The notes under the pieces: model-generated
What the model saw: only the letters and a program-made list of their open reading frames with translations
Told to the model about the DNA's origin: nothing
The model's database searches: none
Origin: Kineococcus endophyticus
GTDB taxonomy: Bacteria > Actinomycetota > Actinomycetes > Actinomycetales > Kineococcaceae
DNA length: 64,000 nt
NCBI RefSeq assembly: GCF_040796495.1
Contig: NZ_JBFNQN010000014.1
Location: 62,001-126,000 of the forward strand
Direction: 5' to 3'
Shown here: in pieces, positions 39,655-48,543 of the stretch
Position numbering within the stretch: position 1 is the first letter of the stretch
How the letters are laid out: every line of letters starts with the position of its first letter
Program-made: the position numbers and the translations under genes

Positions 39655-40749
39655 GTGACGGACGCGACGGCAGGCCCCGCGGACGGCCCGGCGGCGCGGC
39701 GCGAACGGATCGCGGCGCTCGTCGCGGCCCGCGGCACGGCCCGGGTGGCCGACCTCGCGGTCGAACTCGGAGCGGCCGCCGTCACGGTGCGCCGGGACGT
39801 CGAGGCGCTGGCGGCGGCGGGGCGGCTGCACCGGCGGCACGGGGTCGTCAGCGCGGCCCGGCGGGACGCCCCGGCCCTGGGGCGCGTCGTCGCGATCGGC
39901 GAGCCCAACGGCTACCTCGGGGTCATCCTGCGCGGGGCCGACGCGGCCGTCGCCGCGCACGGCGGCCGCTACGTCCTGGAGGTCGCCCGGGACCAGGCCG
40001 CGGCCGCGGCGGCGGTGCGGCGGGCCCTGCGGACCCCGGACCTCGCCGGCGTCCTCTACGCCCCGCGCTGGCGCTCGGTCGAGGAGGTGGCCACGGACCC
40101 GGTGGCCGGGATCTGCCCGCCGGAGGTCCCGCTCGTCGTCGTGGAGCGGTTCGCCCCGCGGGGATCGGCTCTGGCGCAACGGGACGCGGTGCGCAGCGAC
40201 CACGCGACGGGCGTCCACCTGGCGCTGTCGCACCTGCGGGCGCACGGACACCGGCGGATCGTGCTGTTCTGCCGGGACGACTCCCCCTCGGCGCGGACCG
40301 TGCGCGGGTGCTTCCGGGACGCGCTGCGCTCCCTCGGTCTGCCCGTGCTGTCCGAGCCGCTGCTGAGCAGCGACGGCGCCGACGCGACCCACGGCGCGCA
40401 GGCGCCCGACCCCGCCGAGGCCGTCCGCCGGTTGAAGGCGACGGCCCTGCTCGTGCACTCCGACACCGACGCGCTGTCCCTGGTCCCCCGCCTCGCGGGC
40501 GCGGGGCTGCGGGTGCCGGACGACGTGAGCGTCGTGGCCTACGACGACGTCGTGGCCGGCCTCGGCGACGTGCGGCTGACGGCCGTCGCCCCGCCGAAGC
40601 GGGAGGTGGGCCGGGCCGCGGTGGACCTGCTCGCGTGGCGGCGCGCGGCTCCGGACGCCCCGTGCCGGCACCTCGAGATCGCCCCGCACCTCGTCGAACG
40701 CCACAGCGTCCGCTCGATCGAACGATCGCGGGCGATCGTTCGATCTTGA
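39655..40749 (+). CDS. Hybrid regulator: DeoR-type winged helix with LacI-type sensor domain
   Basis: This 364-residue regulator starts with a DeoR helix-turn-helix (RVADLAVELGAAAVTVRRDV, about residues 31-50). It continues with a periplasmic-binding-protein-like domain of the LacI/GntR type (LRAHGHRRIVLFCRDDSPS, VPDDVSVVAYDD). This pairing occurs in a minority of sugar regulators. The last codons encode SIERSRAIVRS and contain a near-perfect operator-like inverted repeat (40716-40745). It probably controls the following dehydrogenase/DUF2264 genes and itself. Confidence 0.88.
   Translation: MTDATAGPADGPAARRERIAALVAARGTARVADLAVELGAAAVTVRRDVEALAAAGRLHRRHGVVSAARRDAPALGRVVAIGEPNGYLGVILRGADAAVAAHGGRYVLEVARDQAAAAAAVRRALRTPDLAGVLYAPRWRSVEEVATDPVAGICPPEVPLVVVERFAPRGSALAQRDAVRSDHATGVHLALSHLRAHGHRRIVLFCRDDSPSARTVRGCFRDALRSLGLPVLSEPLLSSDGADATHGAQAPDPAEAVRRLKATALLVHSDTDALSLVPRLAGAGLRVPDDVSVVAYDDVVAGLGDVRLTAVAPPKREVGRAAVDLLAWRRAAPDAPCRHLEIAPHLVERHSVRSIERSRAIVRS
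40716..40745. promoter_or_regulatory. 30-bp inverted repeat (14-bp arms) at the regulator's 3' end
   Basis: GATCGAACGATCGC (40716-40729), then GG, then the exact complement GCGATCGTTCGATC (40732-40745). It ends one base before the stop codon of the regulator and 37 bp before the dehydrogenase ATG. TTGACG follows at 40746. It is a probable operator placed inside coding sequence; as RNA it would also form a strong hairpin. Confidence 0.75.
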
Positions 40750-40782
40750 CGCCCCCGCCGGGCCGCCGGAACAGTCCGGCGC

Positions 40783-41775
40783 ATGATGCGCGCCGCGCTG
40801 GCGATGAGCCCGCCCACCTACGACCGGGTCGTCGACGGTCCGTTCCTGGACCGGCTGGGCCGGTGCGTGGACCTGTCCCCCGGCGTCCTGACGGAGTTCT
40901 CCACCCCCGCCGCGCGGGCCGTGCTCGCCGAGGTGGACGTCCTGGTCACCGGGTGGGGGTGCCCCGTCCTGGACCCCGCCGCGGTCGGGTCCGCGCCCCG
41001 GTTGCGGGCCGTCGTGCACGCCGCGGGGTCGGTGCGCGCGCACGTCACCCCGGCCGTGTGGGAACGCGGGATCGTCGTGTCCTCCGCGGCCGCGCAGAAC
41101 GCCGTGCCGGTCGCGGAGTTCACGCTGGCCGTCGTGCTGCTGGCGGGCAAGGACGTGCTGGCCGCCGCCCGCGGGTTCCACACCCGACGGTCGCGACCGG
41201 CCCCCTTGCCCGAGGGCCGGGGGAACTTCGGGGCCACCGTGGGCATCCTGTCGGCCTCCCTCGTGGGCCGCCGCGTGCTGGAACTGCTGCGCCCCTTCGA
41301 CCTCGAGGTGCTCGTGCACGACCCCTACGTGCCGGACGCCGAACTGCGCGCCCTCGGCGCCGAACCCGTGGGCCTGCTCGACCTCGCCGAGCGCAGCGAC
41401 GTGTTCAGCGTGCACACCCCGCTGCTGCCCGAGACGCGCGGCCTCGTCGACGCCCGCGTCCTCGCCGCGCTGCCCGACGGGGCGACCCTCGTGAACACCG
41501 CGCGCGGGGCCGTCGTCGACGCCGCGGCGCTGGAGGGCGAACTCCTGTCCGGCCGCCTCACCGCCGTCCTCGACGTCACCGACCCCGAACCCCTGCCGGC
41601 GCACTCCCCCCTGTGGGACCTGCCGAACGTCCTGCTGACCCCGCACGTCGCCGGGTCGCAGGGCAACGAGTTGCGGCGGTTGACGTCCGCCGCGGCCGCC
41701 GAGGTCGAACGGCTGGCCGCCGGACTCCCGTTGCTGCACCCCGTGGCCCACCCGGCCCTGTCCCGCACCGCCTGA
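40783..41775 (+). CDS. D-isomer-specific 2-hydroxyacid dehydrogenase family protein
   Basis: This 330-residue NAD-dependent oxidoreductase has the catalytic set in place: Arg in NTARGAVVD, Glu in VTDPEPLPAHSP, and His in LTPHVAGSQG. The dinucleotide loop reads VGILSASLVGRR, where the middle glycine of GxGxxG is replaced by Ser; this variant is seen in dehydrogenases paired with DUF2264 proteins. The substrate is unknown, probably a sugar-derived acid. ATG at 40783 follows the operator-like repeat, and DUF2264 starts 10 bp after the stop. Confidence 0.85.
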   Translation: MMRAALAMSPPTYDRVVDGPFLDRLGRCVDLSPGVLTEFSTPAARAVLAEVDVLVTGWGCPVLDPAAVGSAPRLRAVVHAAGSVRAHVTPAVWERGIVVSSAAAQNAVPVAEFTLAVVLLAGKDVLAAARGFHTRRSRPAPLPEGRGNFGATVGILSASLVGRRVLELLRPFDLEVLVHDPYVPDAELRALGAEPVGLLDLAERSDVFSVHTPLLPETRGLVDARVLAALPDGATLVNTARGAVVDAAALEGELLSGRLTAVLDVTDPEPLPAHSPLWDLPNVLLTPHVAGSQGNELRRLTSAAAAEVERLAAGLPLLHPVAHPALSRTA

Positions 41776-41785
41776 GGGGAACCCC

Positions 41786-43696
41786 GTGCCGCTGCTGTCC
41801 CAGGTCCCCGAGGACCGGGTCCTCTCCCCCGTCACGGGCTGGACCCGGGCGCACTGGCTGGCCACGGCCGACGACCTGCTGCTGGCGGTCAGGCCCTGGG
41901 CCACCCCGGGCTTCGGCCGGATCGACCTGCCCGGTGAACCCGCGCGGGCCGGCTGGACGTCCGACGGGCTGGAGGGTTTCGCCCGCACGTTCCTCGTCGC
42001 AGCGTTCCGCGTCGCCGGCACGGGCGGCGACGACCCGCACGGGCACCTCGCGCACTACCGCCGCGGACTGCTCGCGGGAACCCGCACCCCGGGTGCGGAC
42101 GACGCCGAGTCCTGGCCCCCCGTCCGGTCGGTCCACGACGGCGGCCAGCCCATGGTGGAGTCCGCCTCGATCGCCCTCGCGCTCGACCTCACGCGGGAGT
42201 GGTTGTGGGACGGGCTGTCCGGCCGCGAGCAGGACCAGGTCGAGGCCTGGTTGCGTGGCAGCCTGCGCCACGAACCCGCGCCCAACAACTGGTACCTGTT
42301 CCCCCTCGCCGTGGCGTCGTTCCTCACCGGCGCCGACCGCGGCGACGCCGAGACGGAGCACGCGGTCGACCGCGGGCTGGAACTCCTCGAGGGCTGGTAC
42401 CGGGGCGAGGGCTGGTACTCCGACGGCGACGGCCGGATGTTCGACCACTACGTCGGCTGGGCGATGCACCTGTACCCCGTGCTGCACGCGCACCTGCGGG
42501 CGGACACCGTTCTGGCCCGACGGGTCGGCGGCCGGTTGCGCGAGTTCCTCGAGGTGTTCGCCCGCACGTTCGACGCGAACGGCGCGCCGCTGCACCAGGG
42601 CCGCTCCCTCACCTACCGGTTCGCCGCGGCCGGTTCCGTCGCCGCCGGCGCCGTCACGGGGGCGACGCCGTGGTCCCCCGGGGTCAGCCGGTCGCTGCTG
42701 TCAGGGGCCGTGCGGCACTTCCTGGACCGCGGCGCGACCCGCGACGGGGTGTTCGTCCGCGGGTGGTACGGCCCGCACGCCGCGACGGTGCAGCCGTACT
42801 CCGGGCCGGGGTCGCCGTACTGGCTGTCGAAGGCGTTCCTCGCGCTGCTGGCGCCCGCCGACCACCCGCTGTGGACGGCCGTGGAGGAACCCGTCCCGGC
42901 CGCCGGGCCCGCGCGCACGACCCCCGTCGCCCCGGCGGGCTGGCTGGTGCAGAACACCCCCGACGGTCTGGTCCGCGTGCACAACCACGGGTCCGACCAC
43001 TCCCGGCCCGGGCAGCCGACGGCCGTCGATCCGCTCTACGCCCGCCTGGCCTACTCGACCCGCACCGGGCCGACGTCGGCCGCGAACGTCGCCGACAACA
43101 CCGTCGCGGTGCACCGCCCGGACGGGCGGGGCGGACTGCGGGACGGCGTGCGGGCAGGGTTCGAGCCGGCCGGGACCGGACCGGGGTGGGCGGCCAGCCG
43201 GCACCGGCCGGTCTTCCCCGGCGGGCACCTGCCGCAGGCGCAGGTGCTGACCGTCGTGGCGGCACGCGGGGCGTGGGAGGTGCGCGTCTTCGCGTGGGAG
43301 GCGGTCCCCGCCGGCACCGCGGTCAGCGCCACCGGCTGGGCCCTCGCGGCCGGCCGGCCCGAGGAGCTCACGACGGACCTCGCCGGGACGGGGGTCGGGC
43401 TGTCGACGGCGGACCTGCACAGCCGCTTCGCGGCGGTCGCGGGGTTCGACGTCGCCGACGTCGTGCGGGCTCCCGCCGGCACGGCCTACGGCGCCTGGGC
43501 GCTCGTTCCCCGGCTGCGGGGCGTCGCGGGTCCCTCGCCCGCGGTCGTGCTGGCCGCCCTGACCGCGGCCGACCCCGGCGCGGCACCCGACGTGCGGGTC
43601 GCCGCGCGGGACGTCGCCGTCGTCTTCGCCGACGGTGCCCGGTGCCGGATCACCCTGCCGCCCAGCCCGGGAGACGCCCCGGCGGTGGAGTGGTAA
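41786..43696 (+). CDS. DUF2264 domain protein (probable glycan-active alpha-toroid enzyme)
   Basis: This 636-residue protein carries the DUF2264 signatures NNWYLFPLAVASFL and EGWYSDGDGRMFDHYVGWAM. The Trp/Tyr/His-rich helical pairs indicate an (alpha/alpha) toroid like those of unsaturated glucuronyl hydrolases and polysaccharide lyases; a beta-rich C-terminal half follows. No signal peptide is visible, so it likely acts on imported oligosaccharides. It is preceded by a dehydrogenase and a sugar-type regulator, supporting a carbohydrate role. The GTG start is 10 bp after the previous stop. Confidence 0.85.
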   Translation: MPLLSQVPEDRVLSPVTGWTRAHWLATADDLLLAVRPWATPGFGRIDLPGEPARAGWTSDGLEGFARTFLVAAFRVAGTGGDDPHGHLAHYRRGLLAGTRTPGADDAESWPPVRSVHDGGQPMVESASIALALDLTREWLWDGLSGREQDQVEAWLRGSLRHEPAPNNWYLFPLAVASFLTGADRGDAETEHAVDRGLELLEGWYRGEGWYSDGDGRMFDHYVGWAMHLYPVLHAHLRADTVLARRVGGRLREFLEVFARTFDANGAPLHQGRSLTYRFAAAGSVAAGAVTGATPWSPGVSRSLLSGAVRHFLDRGATRDGVFVRGWYGPHAATVQPYSGPGSPYWLSKAFLALLAPADHPLWTAVEEPVPAAGPARTTPVAPAGWLVQNTPDGLVRVHNHGSDHSRPGQPTAVDPLYARLAYSTRTGPTSAANVADNTVAVHRPDGRGGLRDGVRAGFEPAGTGPGWAASRHRPVFPGGHLPQAQVLTVVAARGAWEVRVFAWEAVPAGTAVSATGWALAAGRPEELTTDLAGTGVGLSTADLHSRFAAVAGFDVADVVRAPAGTAYGAWALVPRLRGVAGPSPAVVLAALTAADPGAAPDVRVAARDVAVVFADGARCRITLPPSPGDAPAVEW

Positions 43697-43707
43697 GAAC
43701 TGTCGCC

Positions 43708-44235
43708 GTGGATCCCTTCAGCGACGTGATGACCGCCAACGCCGAGTACGCCAAGACCTTCGTCGACGACGGACGCCCCGGGGTCGCCGGGGTCGGGCTC
43801 GCCGTCATCACCTGCATGGACTCGCGCATCTCCCCGCTGGAGATGCTGGGCCTGGCCAAGGGCGACGCGAAGATCCTGCGCAACGCCGGCGCCCGCGTCA
43901 CCGACGACACCCTGCGCACCCTCGTCCTGGCCCACTACCTGCTCGGGGTCGAGCGCGTGCTCCTCCTCGCGCACACCGACTGCGGGATGACGAAGAACAC
44001 CGACCCCGACGTGCACGCGAAGGTGCTCGCCCAGGGCGTGGACTCGCGCAGCATCGACTTCCGCACCATCGCCGACCAGCGCGCCACCCTCGTCCACGAC
44101 GTCCAGCGCATCCGGTCCTGGCCGTTCCTGCCGCCGACGATGCCCGTGGCCGGCGGGATCTACGACGTGCGCAGCGGCGCCATCGAGATGGTCGTGCCGT
44201 CCGACGCGACGGCGGAGGACCTGCCCCGGGCCTGA
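43708..44235 (+). CDS. Beta-class carbonic anhydrase
   Basis: This 175-residue zinc enzyme interconverts CO2 and bicarbonate. Zinc ligands and the catalytic dyad are visible as Cys and Asp-Arg in ITCMDSRISP and His/Cys in AHTDCGMTK; RNAGARVTDD completes the fold. It belongs to the short actinobacterial subgroup (Rv1284-like). The GTG at 43708 is 11 bp after the DUF2264 stop, and the next gene follows 13 bp later, so it is probably transcribed with a sugar-related run to which it has no obvious link. Confidence 0.92.
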   Translation: MDPFSDVMTANAEYAKTFVDDGRPGVAGVGLAVITCMDSRISPLEMLGLAKGDAKILRNAGARVTDDTLRTLVLAHYLLGVERVLLLAHTDCGMTKNTDPDVHAKVLAQGVDSRSIDFRTIADQRATLVHDVQRIRSWPFLPPTMPVAGGIYDVRSGAIEMVVPSDATAEDLPRA

Positions 44236-44248
44236 GGGGCGGAACCCC

Positions 44249-45004
44249 GTGCCCGGCCCCATCCAGTCCGTCGAGCGCGCCGTGGCCGTGCTGCGCCTGC
44301 TCGCCGGGGCCGGGCAGGGGCTCGGGATCGTCGACATCGCGAACGCCCTGGGCCTGGCCAAGACGACGGCGCACGGCATCGTGCGCACGCTCGTCGGCGT
44401 CGGACTCGTCGTCCAGGACGAGGACGGCGACTACCGCGCCGCACCGGACCTGTCCGACCTCGGCCGACCGCGCATCGACGCCAACGACCTGCGCGCCCGC
44501 GCGGTGAACTGGGCCGACTCCCTGGCCAGCCGGACCGGGGAGTCGGTCCTCCTGGCCACGCTGTCCGAGGGGCGCGCCCTGGTCGTGCACCACGTGTTCC
44601 GCCCCGACGACAGCGCCCAGCAGTTGCGCACCGGCACGTCGATGCCGGCGCACGCGTGCGCGCTCGGCAAGGTGCTGCTCGCCTCGGCACCCGTGCGCCC
44701 CGACCGCCGGCGGCTCATCGCCATGACCGGGCGCACCGTCGTCGACCCGGCCGTCCTGCGGCGCACGCTGGCCGCCGTGCGCGAGCAGGGCTGGGCCCTG
44801 GAGGTCGAGGAGGCCCTGCCGGGCGTGGCGGGCATCGCCGCCCCCGTGCGCGACCACGGCGGCATCGTCGTGGGCGCGATCGGGGTCGACGGCGACGTCG
44901 ACCGGATCGTCGACGCGCGGGGGCGCCCGCGCGCCGGCCTCGTGCCCGCCGTCCGGCAGGCGGCCCGGTCGATCTCCCGCGGCCTCGGCGCGCGGGACCG
45001 CTGA
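44249..45004 (+). CDS. IclR family regulator adjacent to glpK (GylR-like)
   Basis: This 251-residue IclR protein has an N-terminal winged helix ([34 protein letters not shown]) and an effector domain ([35 protein letters not shown]). Its position 37 bp before glycerol kinase matches the GylR type that represses glycerol use and is relieved by glycerol-3-phosphate. The assignment to glpK is from context. Confidence 0.88.
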   Translation: MPGPIQSVERAVAVLRLLAGAGQGLGIVDIANALGLAKTTAHGIVRTLVGVGLVVQDEDGDYRAAPDLSDLGRPRIDANDLRARAVNWADSLASRTGESVLLATLSEGRALVVHHVFRPDDSAQQLRTGTSMPAHACALGKVLLASAPVRPDRRRLIAMTGRTVVDPAVLRRTLAAVREQGWALEVEEALPGVAGIAAPVRDHGGIVVGAIGVDGDVDRIVDARGRPRAGLVPAVRQAARSISRGLGARDR

Positions 45005-45041
45005 ACCCCGTGCCCGGCGGGCCGTCGGGCAGGATGACGCC

Positions 45042-46562
45042 GTGAGCGACCACCGACCCGAGCACCAGGGCTACGTCGTCGCGATCGACCAGGGCACCAC
45101 GTCGACGCGGTGCATCCTCTTCGACCACGCGGGCCGGCTCGTCGCGGTCGCGCAGCGCGAGCACCGCCAGCACTACCCCCGTCCCGGCTGGGTCGAGCAC
45201 GACGCTGCCGAGATCTGGCGCAACGTCGCCCGCCTCGTCCCGCAGGCCATGGCGCAGGTCGACGCCGGCCCGGCCGACGTCGTGGCCATCGGCATCACGA
45301 ACCAGCGCGAGACCGTCGTCGCGTGGGACCGGCGCACGGGCGACCCCGTCGGCCCGGCGGTGGTGTGGCAGGACACCCGCACGGCGGACCTCGTCGAGGA
45401 GCTGTCCGCGCAGGGCGGCGCCGACCGGTTCACCGACGTGTGCGGGCTGCCGCTGACGACGTACTTCTCCGGCCCCCGGATCGCGTGGCTGCTGCAGGCG
45501 GACGCGGGGTTGCGGCGACGGGCCGAGGCCGGCGACGTGCTGTTCGGCACGATCGACTCCTGGCTCGTCTGGAACCTCACGGGCGGGCCGGACGGCGGGC
45601 GGCACGTGACGGACGTGACGAACGCGAGCCGCACGATGCTCATGGACCTCGCGACGCTGGACTACTCCCCCCAGATGCTCGAGGTGTTCGGCGTCCCGCG
45701 CCGCAGCCTGCCGGAGATCGTGCCGAGTTCGCAGGTGTACGGCCGCGCCCGCACCGTCGTGCCCGGCGCCGTCATCGGGGCCGCCCTCGGCGACCAGCAG
45801 GCCGCGCTGTTCGGCCAGACCTGCTTCTCCCCCGGCGACGCCAAGTGCACGTACGGGACGGGCAGCTTCCTGCTGATGAACACCGGCTCGGAGATCACCC
45901 GGTCCTCCCACGGACTGCTGACGACGGTGGCCCACCAGGTCGCGGGAGAACCCCCGGTCTACGCGCTGGAGGGTTCCATCGCGGTGACGGGCGCTCTCGT
46001 GCAGTGGTTGCGCGACAACCTCGGCCTCATCTCCACCGCCCCGGAGGTGGAAACCCTGGCCCGCACCGTCCCCGACAACGGCGGCTGCTACTTCGTGCCG
46101 GCGTTCTCGGGGTTGTTCGCGCCGCACTGGCGGGCGGAGGCGCGCGGGCTGCTCATCGGGTTGACGGGGTACGTCACGAAGGGCCACATCGCCCGCGCCG
46201 CTCTGGAGTCCACGGCCTGGCAGACCCGCGAGGTCGTCGAGGCCATGGACGCCGACTCCGGCCTGCGGCTGAACTCGCTGCGCGTCGACGGCGGCATGAC
46301 GTCGAACAACCTCCTCATGCAGACGGTCGCCGACGTCCTCGACGCCCCCGTGGTGCGGCCCATGGTGAGCGAGACCGTCTCCCTGGGCGCGGCCTACTCG
46401 GCCGGCCTCGCCGTGGGTTTCTGGCCCGACCGCGAGGCGCTGCGCCGCCGCTGGCACCGCGCCGGGCAGTGGACGCCGTCGATGGAACCCGAGCTCCGCG
46501 ACCGCGGGTGGGAGGACTGGCAGGAGGCCGTCCGGCGGACGTTCGGGTGGATCCGGCACTGA
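45042..46562 (+). CDS. glpK: Glycerol kinase
   Basis: GlpK phosphorylates glycerol to sn-glycerol-3-phosphate with ATP. The 506-residue FGGY kinase has the phosphate-1 motif [11 protein letters not shown], the substrate Arg-Glu in [25 protein letters not shown], and the adenosine motif [14 protein letters not shown]. It lacks an accompanying glpF or glpD. The GTG start follows CAGGAT (45030-45035) by six bases, in a 21-bp context nearly identical to that before the TetR gene at 10238, suggesting its own leaderless promoter. Confidence 0.96.
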   Translation: MSDHRPEHQGYVVAIDQGTTSTRCILFDHAGRLVAVAQREHRQHYPRPGWVEHDAAEIWRNVARLVPQAMAQVDAGPADVVAIGITNQRETVVAWDRRTGDPVGPAVVWQDTRTADLVEELSAQGGADRFTDVCGLPLTTYFSGPRIAWLLQADAGLRRRAEAGDVLFGTIDSWLVWNLTGGPDGGRHVTDVTNASRTMLMDLATLDYSPQMLEVFGVPRRSLPEIVPSSQVYGRARTVVPGAVIGAALGDQQAALFGQTCFSPGDAKCTYGTGSFLLMNTGSEITRSSHGLLTTVAHQVAGEPPVYALEGSIAVTGALVQWLRDNLGLISTAPEVETLARTVPDNGGCYFVPAFSGLFAPHWRAEARGLLIGLTGYVTKGHIARAALESTAWQTREVVEAMDADSGLRLNSLRVDGGMTSNNLLMQTVADVLDAPVVRPMVSETVSLGAAYSAGLAVGFWPDREALRRRWHRAGQWTPSMEPELRDRGWEDWQEAVRRTFGWIRH

Positions 46563-46648
46563 CCCTCACCCATCGAGAACTCTTCGGAACCGTTGCGGCA
46601 CAGTACGTTCGTCTTGTTCGAACGAGTCCTGAGCGGTAGGATCAGGAC
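46563..46648 (+). promoter_or_regulatory. Leaderless promoter of the DUF222/HNH gene
   Basis: TTGTTC (46614-46619), a 17-base spacer and TAGGAT (46637-46642) are followed by six bases and then the ATG, so transcription would start at or near the start codon. CGTTCG/CGAACG arms (46606-46611, 46619-46624) form an inverted repeat across the -35. Confidence 0.65.
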
Positions 46649-48157
46649 ATGACGGCGACGGTTCAGGAGCACGCGGAACACCCCGCGCACCCTGTGCCGC
46701 CGACCCGGTCGTCGCGGTTCCCTCTCGACGCCGACGGGTTCACCGACCTCGACCTCGACGCCCACCTCGCCGCCTTGCGCCGCGCCGCCGACCAAGCCCA
46801 CGCCCGCGAACTGCTCGGGCTGGCCGACCTCATCACCCAACTCAGCACCCACCCCCACCCCGACCAGGCCGGGGAACTGTCCGACCGCCGCATCCAGATC
46901 ATGGGCCGCCACCACGGCCACCCCTTCGCGGCCTGGACCCCACTGCAGGCGGCCATCGAACTGGTCGCCCTTCACCACTCCCGCAGCTGCGGCGTCCCCA
47001 TCGAATCGGCCCTCACCCACGTCTGGACCGCCCACACCGCCGGCACCGCCGAACGCCCCGTCTGGGAAGCCGTCGCCGCAGGTGAAGTCACCGCCCGCCA
47101 AGCCCGCACCATCCTGGCCCAGTCCCGCCGCCTCACCGCCCACACCGGAACCCTCACCGCAGACGCCGACGGGGAGGTCACCGAGGGTCCCGCGCTGCTG
47201 GAGGGCGAGGCTCTCACCGCGGCCCTGGACCGGTTCCACACCACCGCGCTGACCTGGGCCCGCGAGGGGAAGGTCGGCTCGGCCCTGCACGGCCGCTGCT
47301 TCCGGTTGCTGGAACGGATGACCCCGCACCACGAACGCGTCGTCCGCCACACCCGCCACCCCGGACGCGAAGCGGTCCTGACCGACTGCGACGACGGCGC
47401 CACCGCCCACCTGTCCCTCGAACTCCCCCTCGGCCTGGGACGGCGGTTGATGACGTTCGCGACCGCCTGCGCCGACGCCACCACCGACCACACCAGAACC
47501 CACGGCCTGCACGACACCCGCGACCACGCCACCCGCGTCAACGACGCCCTCGTCGACGTCCTGCGCGACGGCCTCACCCGCTTCACCCCCGCCACCTCCG
47601 ACGAGCAGCACCAGCAACCGGCCGACGCCGAGCACCCCGTCACCACCGGCCGCACCCACCGCCCCGCGACCAGCGTCCACGTCCTGCTGCGCATCGACGC
47701 GACCACCCTGTTCGGCACCGACGAGGACAACGGTGGGGAACTTCCCGAGAACTCGGCCTGGGTGGACGGCCTCGGCCCGGTGTCCATCGAGACGGCGCGT
47801 GAATTGGCCGCCGACCCCGACGCGGTCTGGCGCACGGTCGTCACCGCCCCCGGCACCCGCGACGTGATCGACGTCGCCGCCGACGTCTACCGCCCCTCCG
47901 CCGCCCTGCGCCGGTTCGTCGTCGCCCGCGACGCCACCTGCCGCGGCCCGGGGTGCGTGCGCCCGGCAGCGGACTGCGACCTGGACCACGTCGTCCCCTG
48001 GCCCGAAGGCCCCACCACCGCCGACAACCTCCAAGCCCTGTGCCGGACACACCACCGGTTCAAGACGCAGTTCGTGTGGGAGCACGTCGACGACCGCGCC
48101 GCACGGGTCGCGGTGCTGCGCGCTGCCCGCGACGCCGACGACCCACCACCCTTCTAG
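46649..48157 (+). CDS. DUF222 domain HNH endonuclease
   Basis: This 502-residue protein is of the large actinobacterial DUF222/HNH family. The DUF222 region (residues about 30-350) is followed by an HNH nuclease motif at the C-terminus (CRGPGCVRPAADCDLDHVV, then TTADNLQALCRTHHRFKT) with the zinc Cys pairs and catalytic His. These genes occur in many copies per genome; the role is unsettled (DNA damage, phage or mobile-intron origin). ATG with TAGGAT six bases upstream indicates leaderless expression. Confidence 0.92.
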   Translation: MTATVQEHAEHPAHPVPPTRSSRFPLDADGFTDLDLDAHLAALRRAADQAHARELLGLADLITQLSTHPHPDQAGELSDRRIQIMGRHHGHPFAAWTPLQAAIELVALHHSRSCGVPIESALTHVWTAHTAGTAERPVWEAVAAGEVTARQARTILAQSRRLTAHTGTLTADADGEVTEGPALLEGEALTAALDRFHTTALTWAREGKVGSALHGRCFRLLERMTPHHERVVRHTRHPGREAVLTDCDDGATAHLSLELPLGLGRRLMTFATACADATTDHTRTHGLHDTRDHATRVNDALVDVLRDGLTRFTPATSDEQHQQPADAEHPVTTGRTHRPATSVHVLLRIDATTLFGTDEDNGGELPENSAWVDGLGPVSIETARELAADPDAVWRTVVTAPGTRDVIDVAADVYRPSAALRRFVVARDATCRGPGCVRPAADCDLDHVVPWPEGPTTADNLQALCRTHHRFKTQFVWEHVDDRAARVAVLRAARDADDPPPF

Positions 48158-48158
48158 G

Positions 48159-48249
48159 GCGTCAGCAGGGCGTCAGCGCTGCCTCGCAGGGTGTCAGGTG
48201 TGCGTCAAGGACGTTCCCCGTCCGGCGCCGGCGGCCTAGCGTCGCCGTC
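48159..48249 (+). promoter_or_regulatory. GCGTCA repeat array and promoter of the SAV_915-like gene
   Basis: GCGTCA occurs at 48159-48164, 48170-48175 and 48202-48207, with GTGTCA at 48191-48196; adjacent members are 11 bp apart within each pair, and the pairs are 21 bp apart. TAGCGT (48237-48242) ends seven bases before the ATG. The same repeat in the same orientation relative to the gene precedes the kdp operon and the APC permease. Confidence 0.65.
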
Positions 48250-48540
48250 ATGTCCACCAGCGCCACCAGTTCACCAGCCCGGTTGTTCGTCCCCGTCCGC
48301 CGCCACGGCACCGCGGTGGTCCTGCGGACGTTCCTCGACCCCGGCGGGGTGCGGACGGGAGTGGGGTTCACGTCGCGGGACCTGCTGCGCGAGGTGCTCG
48401 GGGCGGAGTGCGCGTGCGTGGAACTCGGCGTCGGCGCACTGCGGCTGCTGCTGGAGGCGCGCGGCACCACGGCGCTGACCGTCGACCCGCGGCTCAGCCT
48501 CGCCCCCGCCAAGCCCCCGGCGCGTCTCGTGGCGGCCTGA
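48250..48540 (+). CDS. SAV_915-like small protein
   Basis: This 96-residue protein opens with ARLFVPVRRHGTAVVLRTFL and has VGFTSRDLLREVLG and TALTVDPRLSLAP. It resembles the SAV_915 / SseB-like small proteins of actinobacteria, whose function is not known. It is cytosolic with no membrane segment. Its promoter carries four GCGTCA-type repeats like those of the kdp genes, which hints at co-regulation by KdpE. The ATG lies seven bases after a TAGCGT element. It is convergent with the permease, with a 3-bp gap between stops. Confidence 0.7.
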   Translation: MSTSATSSPARLFVPVRRHGTAVVLRTFLDPGGVRTGVGFTSRDLLREVLGAECACVELGVGALRLLLEARGTTALTVDPRLSLAPAKPPARLVAA

Positions 48541-48543
48541 CGA

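Noticed and set aside
38983-42021. Minus-strand open frame of about 1000 codons
   Set aside because: It overlaps four well-supported genes on both strands and its translation is repetitive and charged without motifs.
46649-48157. Mobile element or homing intron around the HNH gene
   Set aside because: No terminal repeats, integrase or interrupted host gene are visible; DUF222/HNH genes occur as stand-alone multicopy genes.
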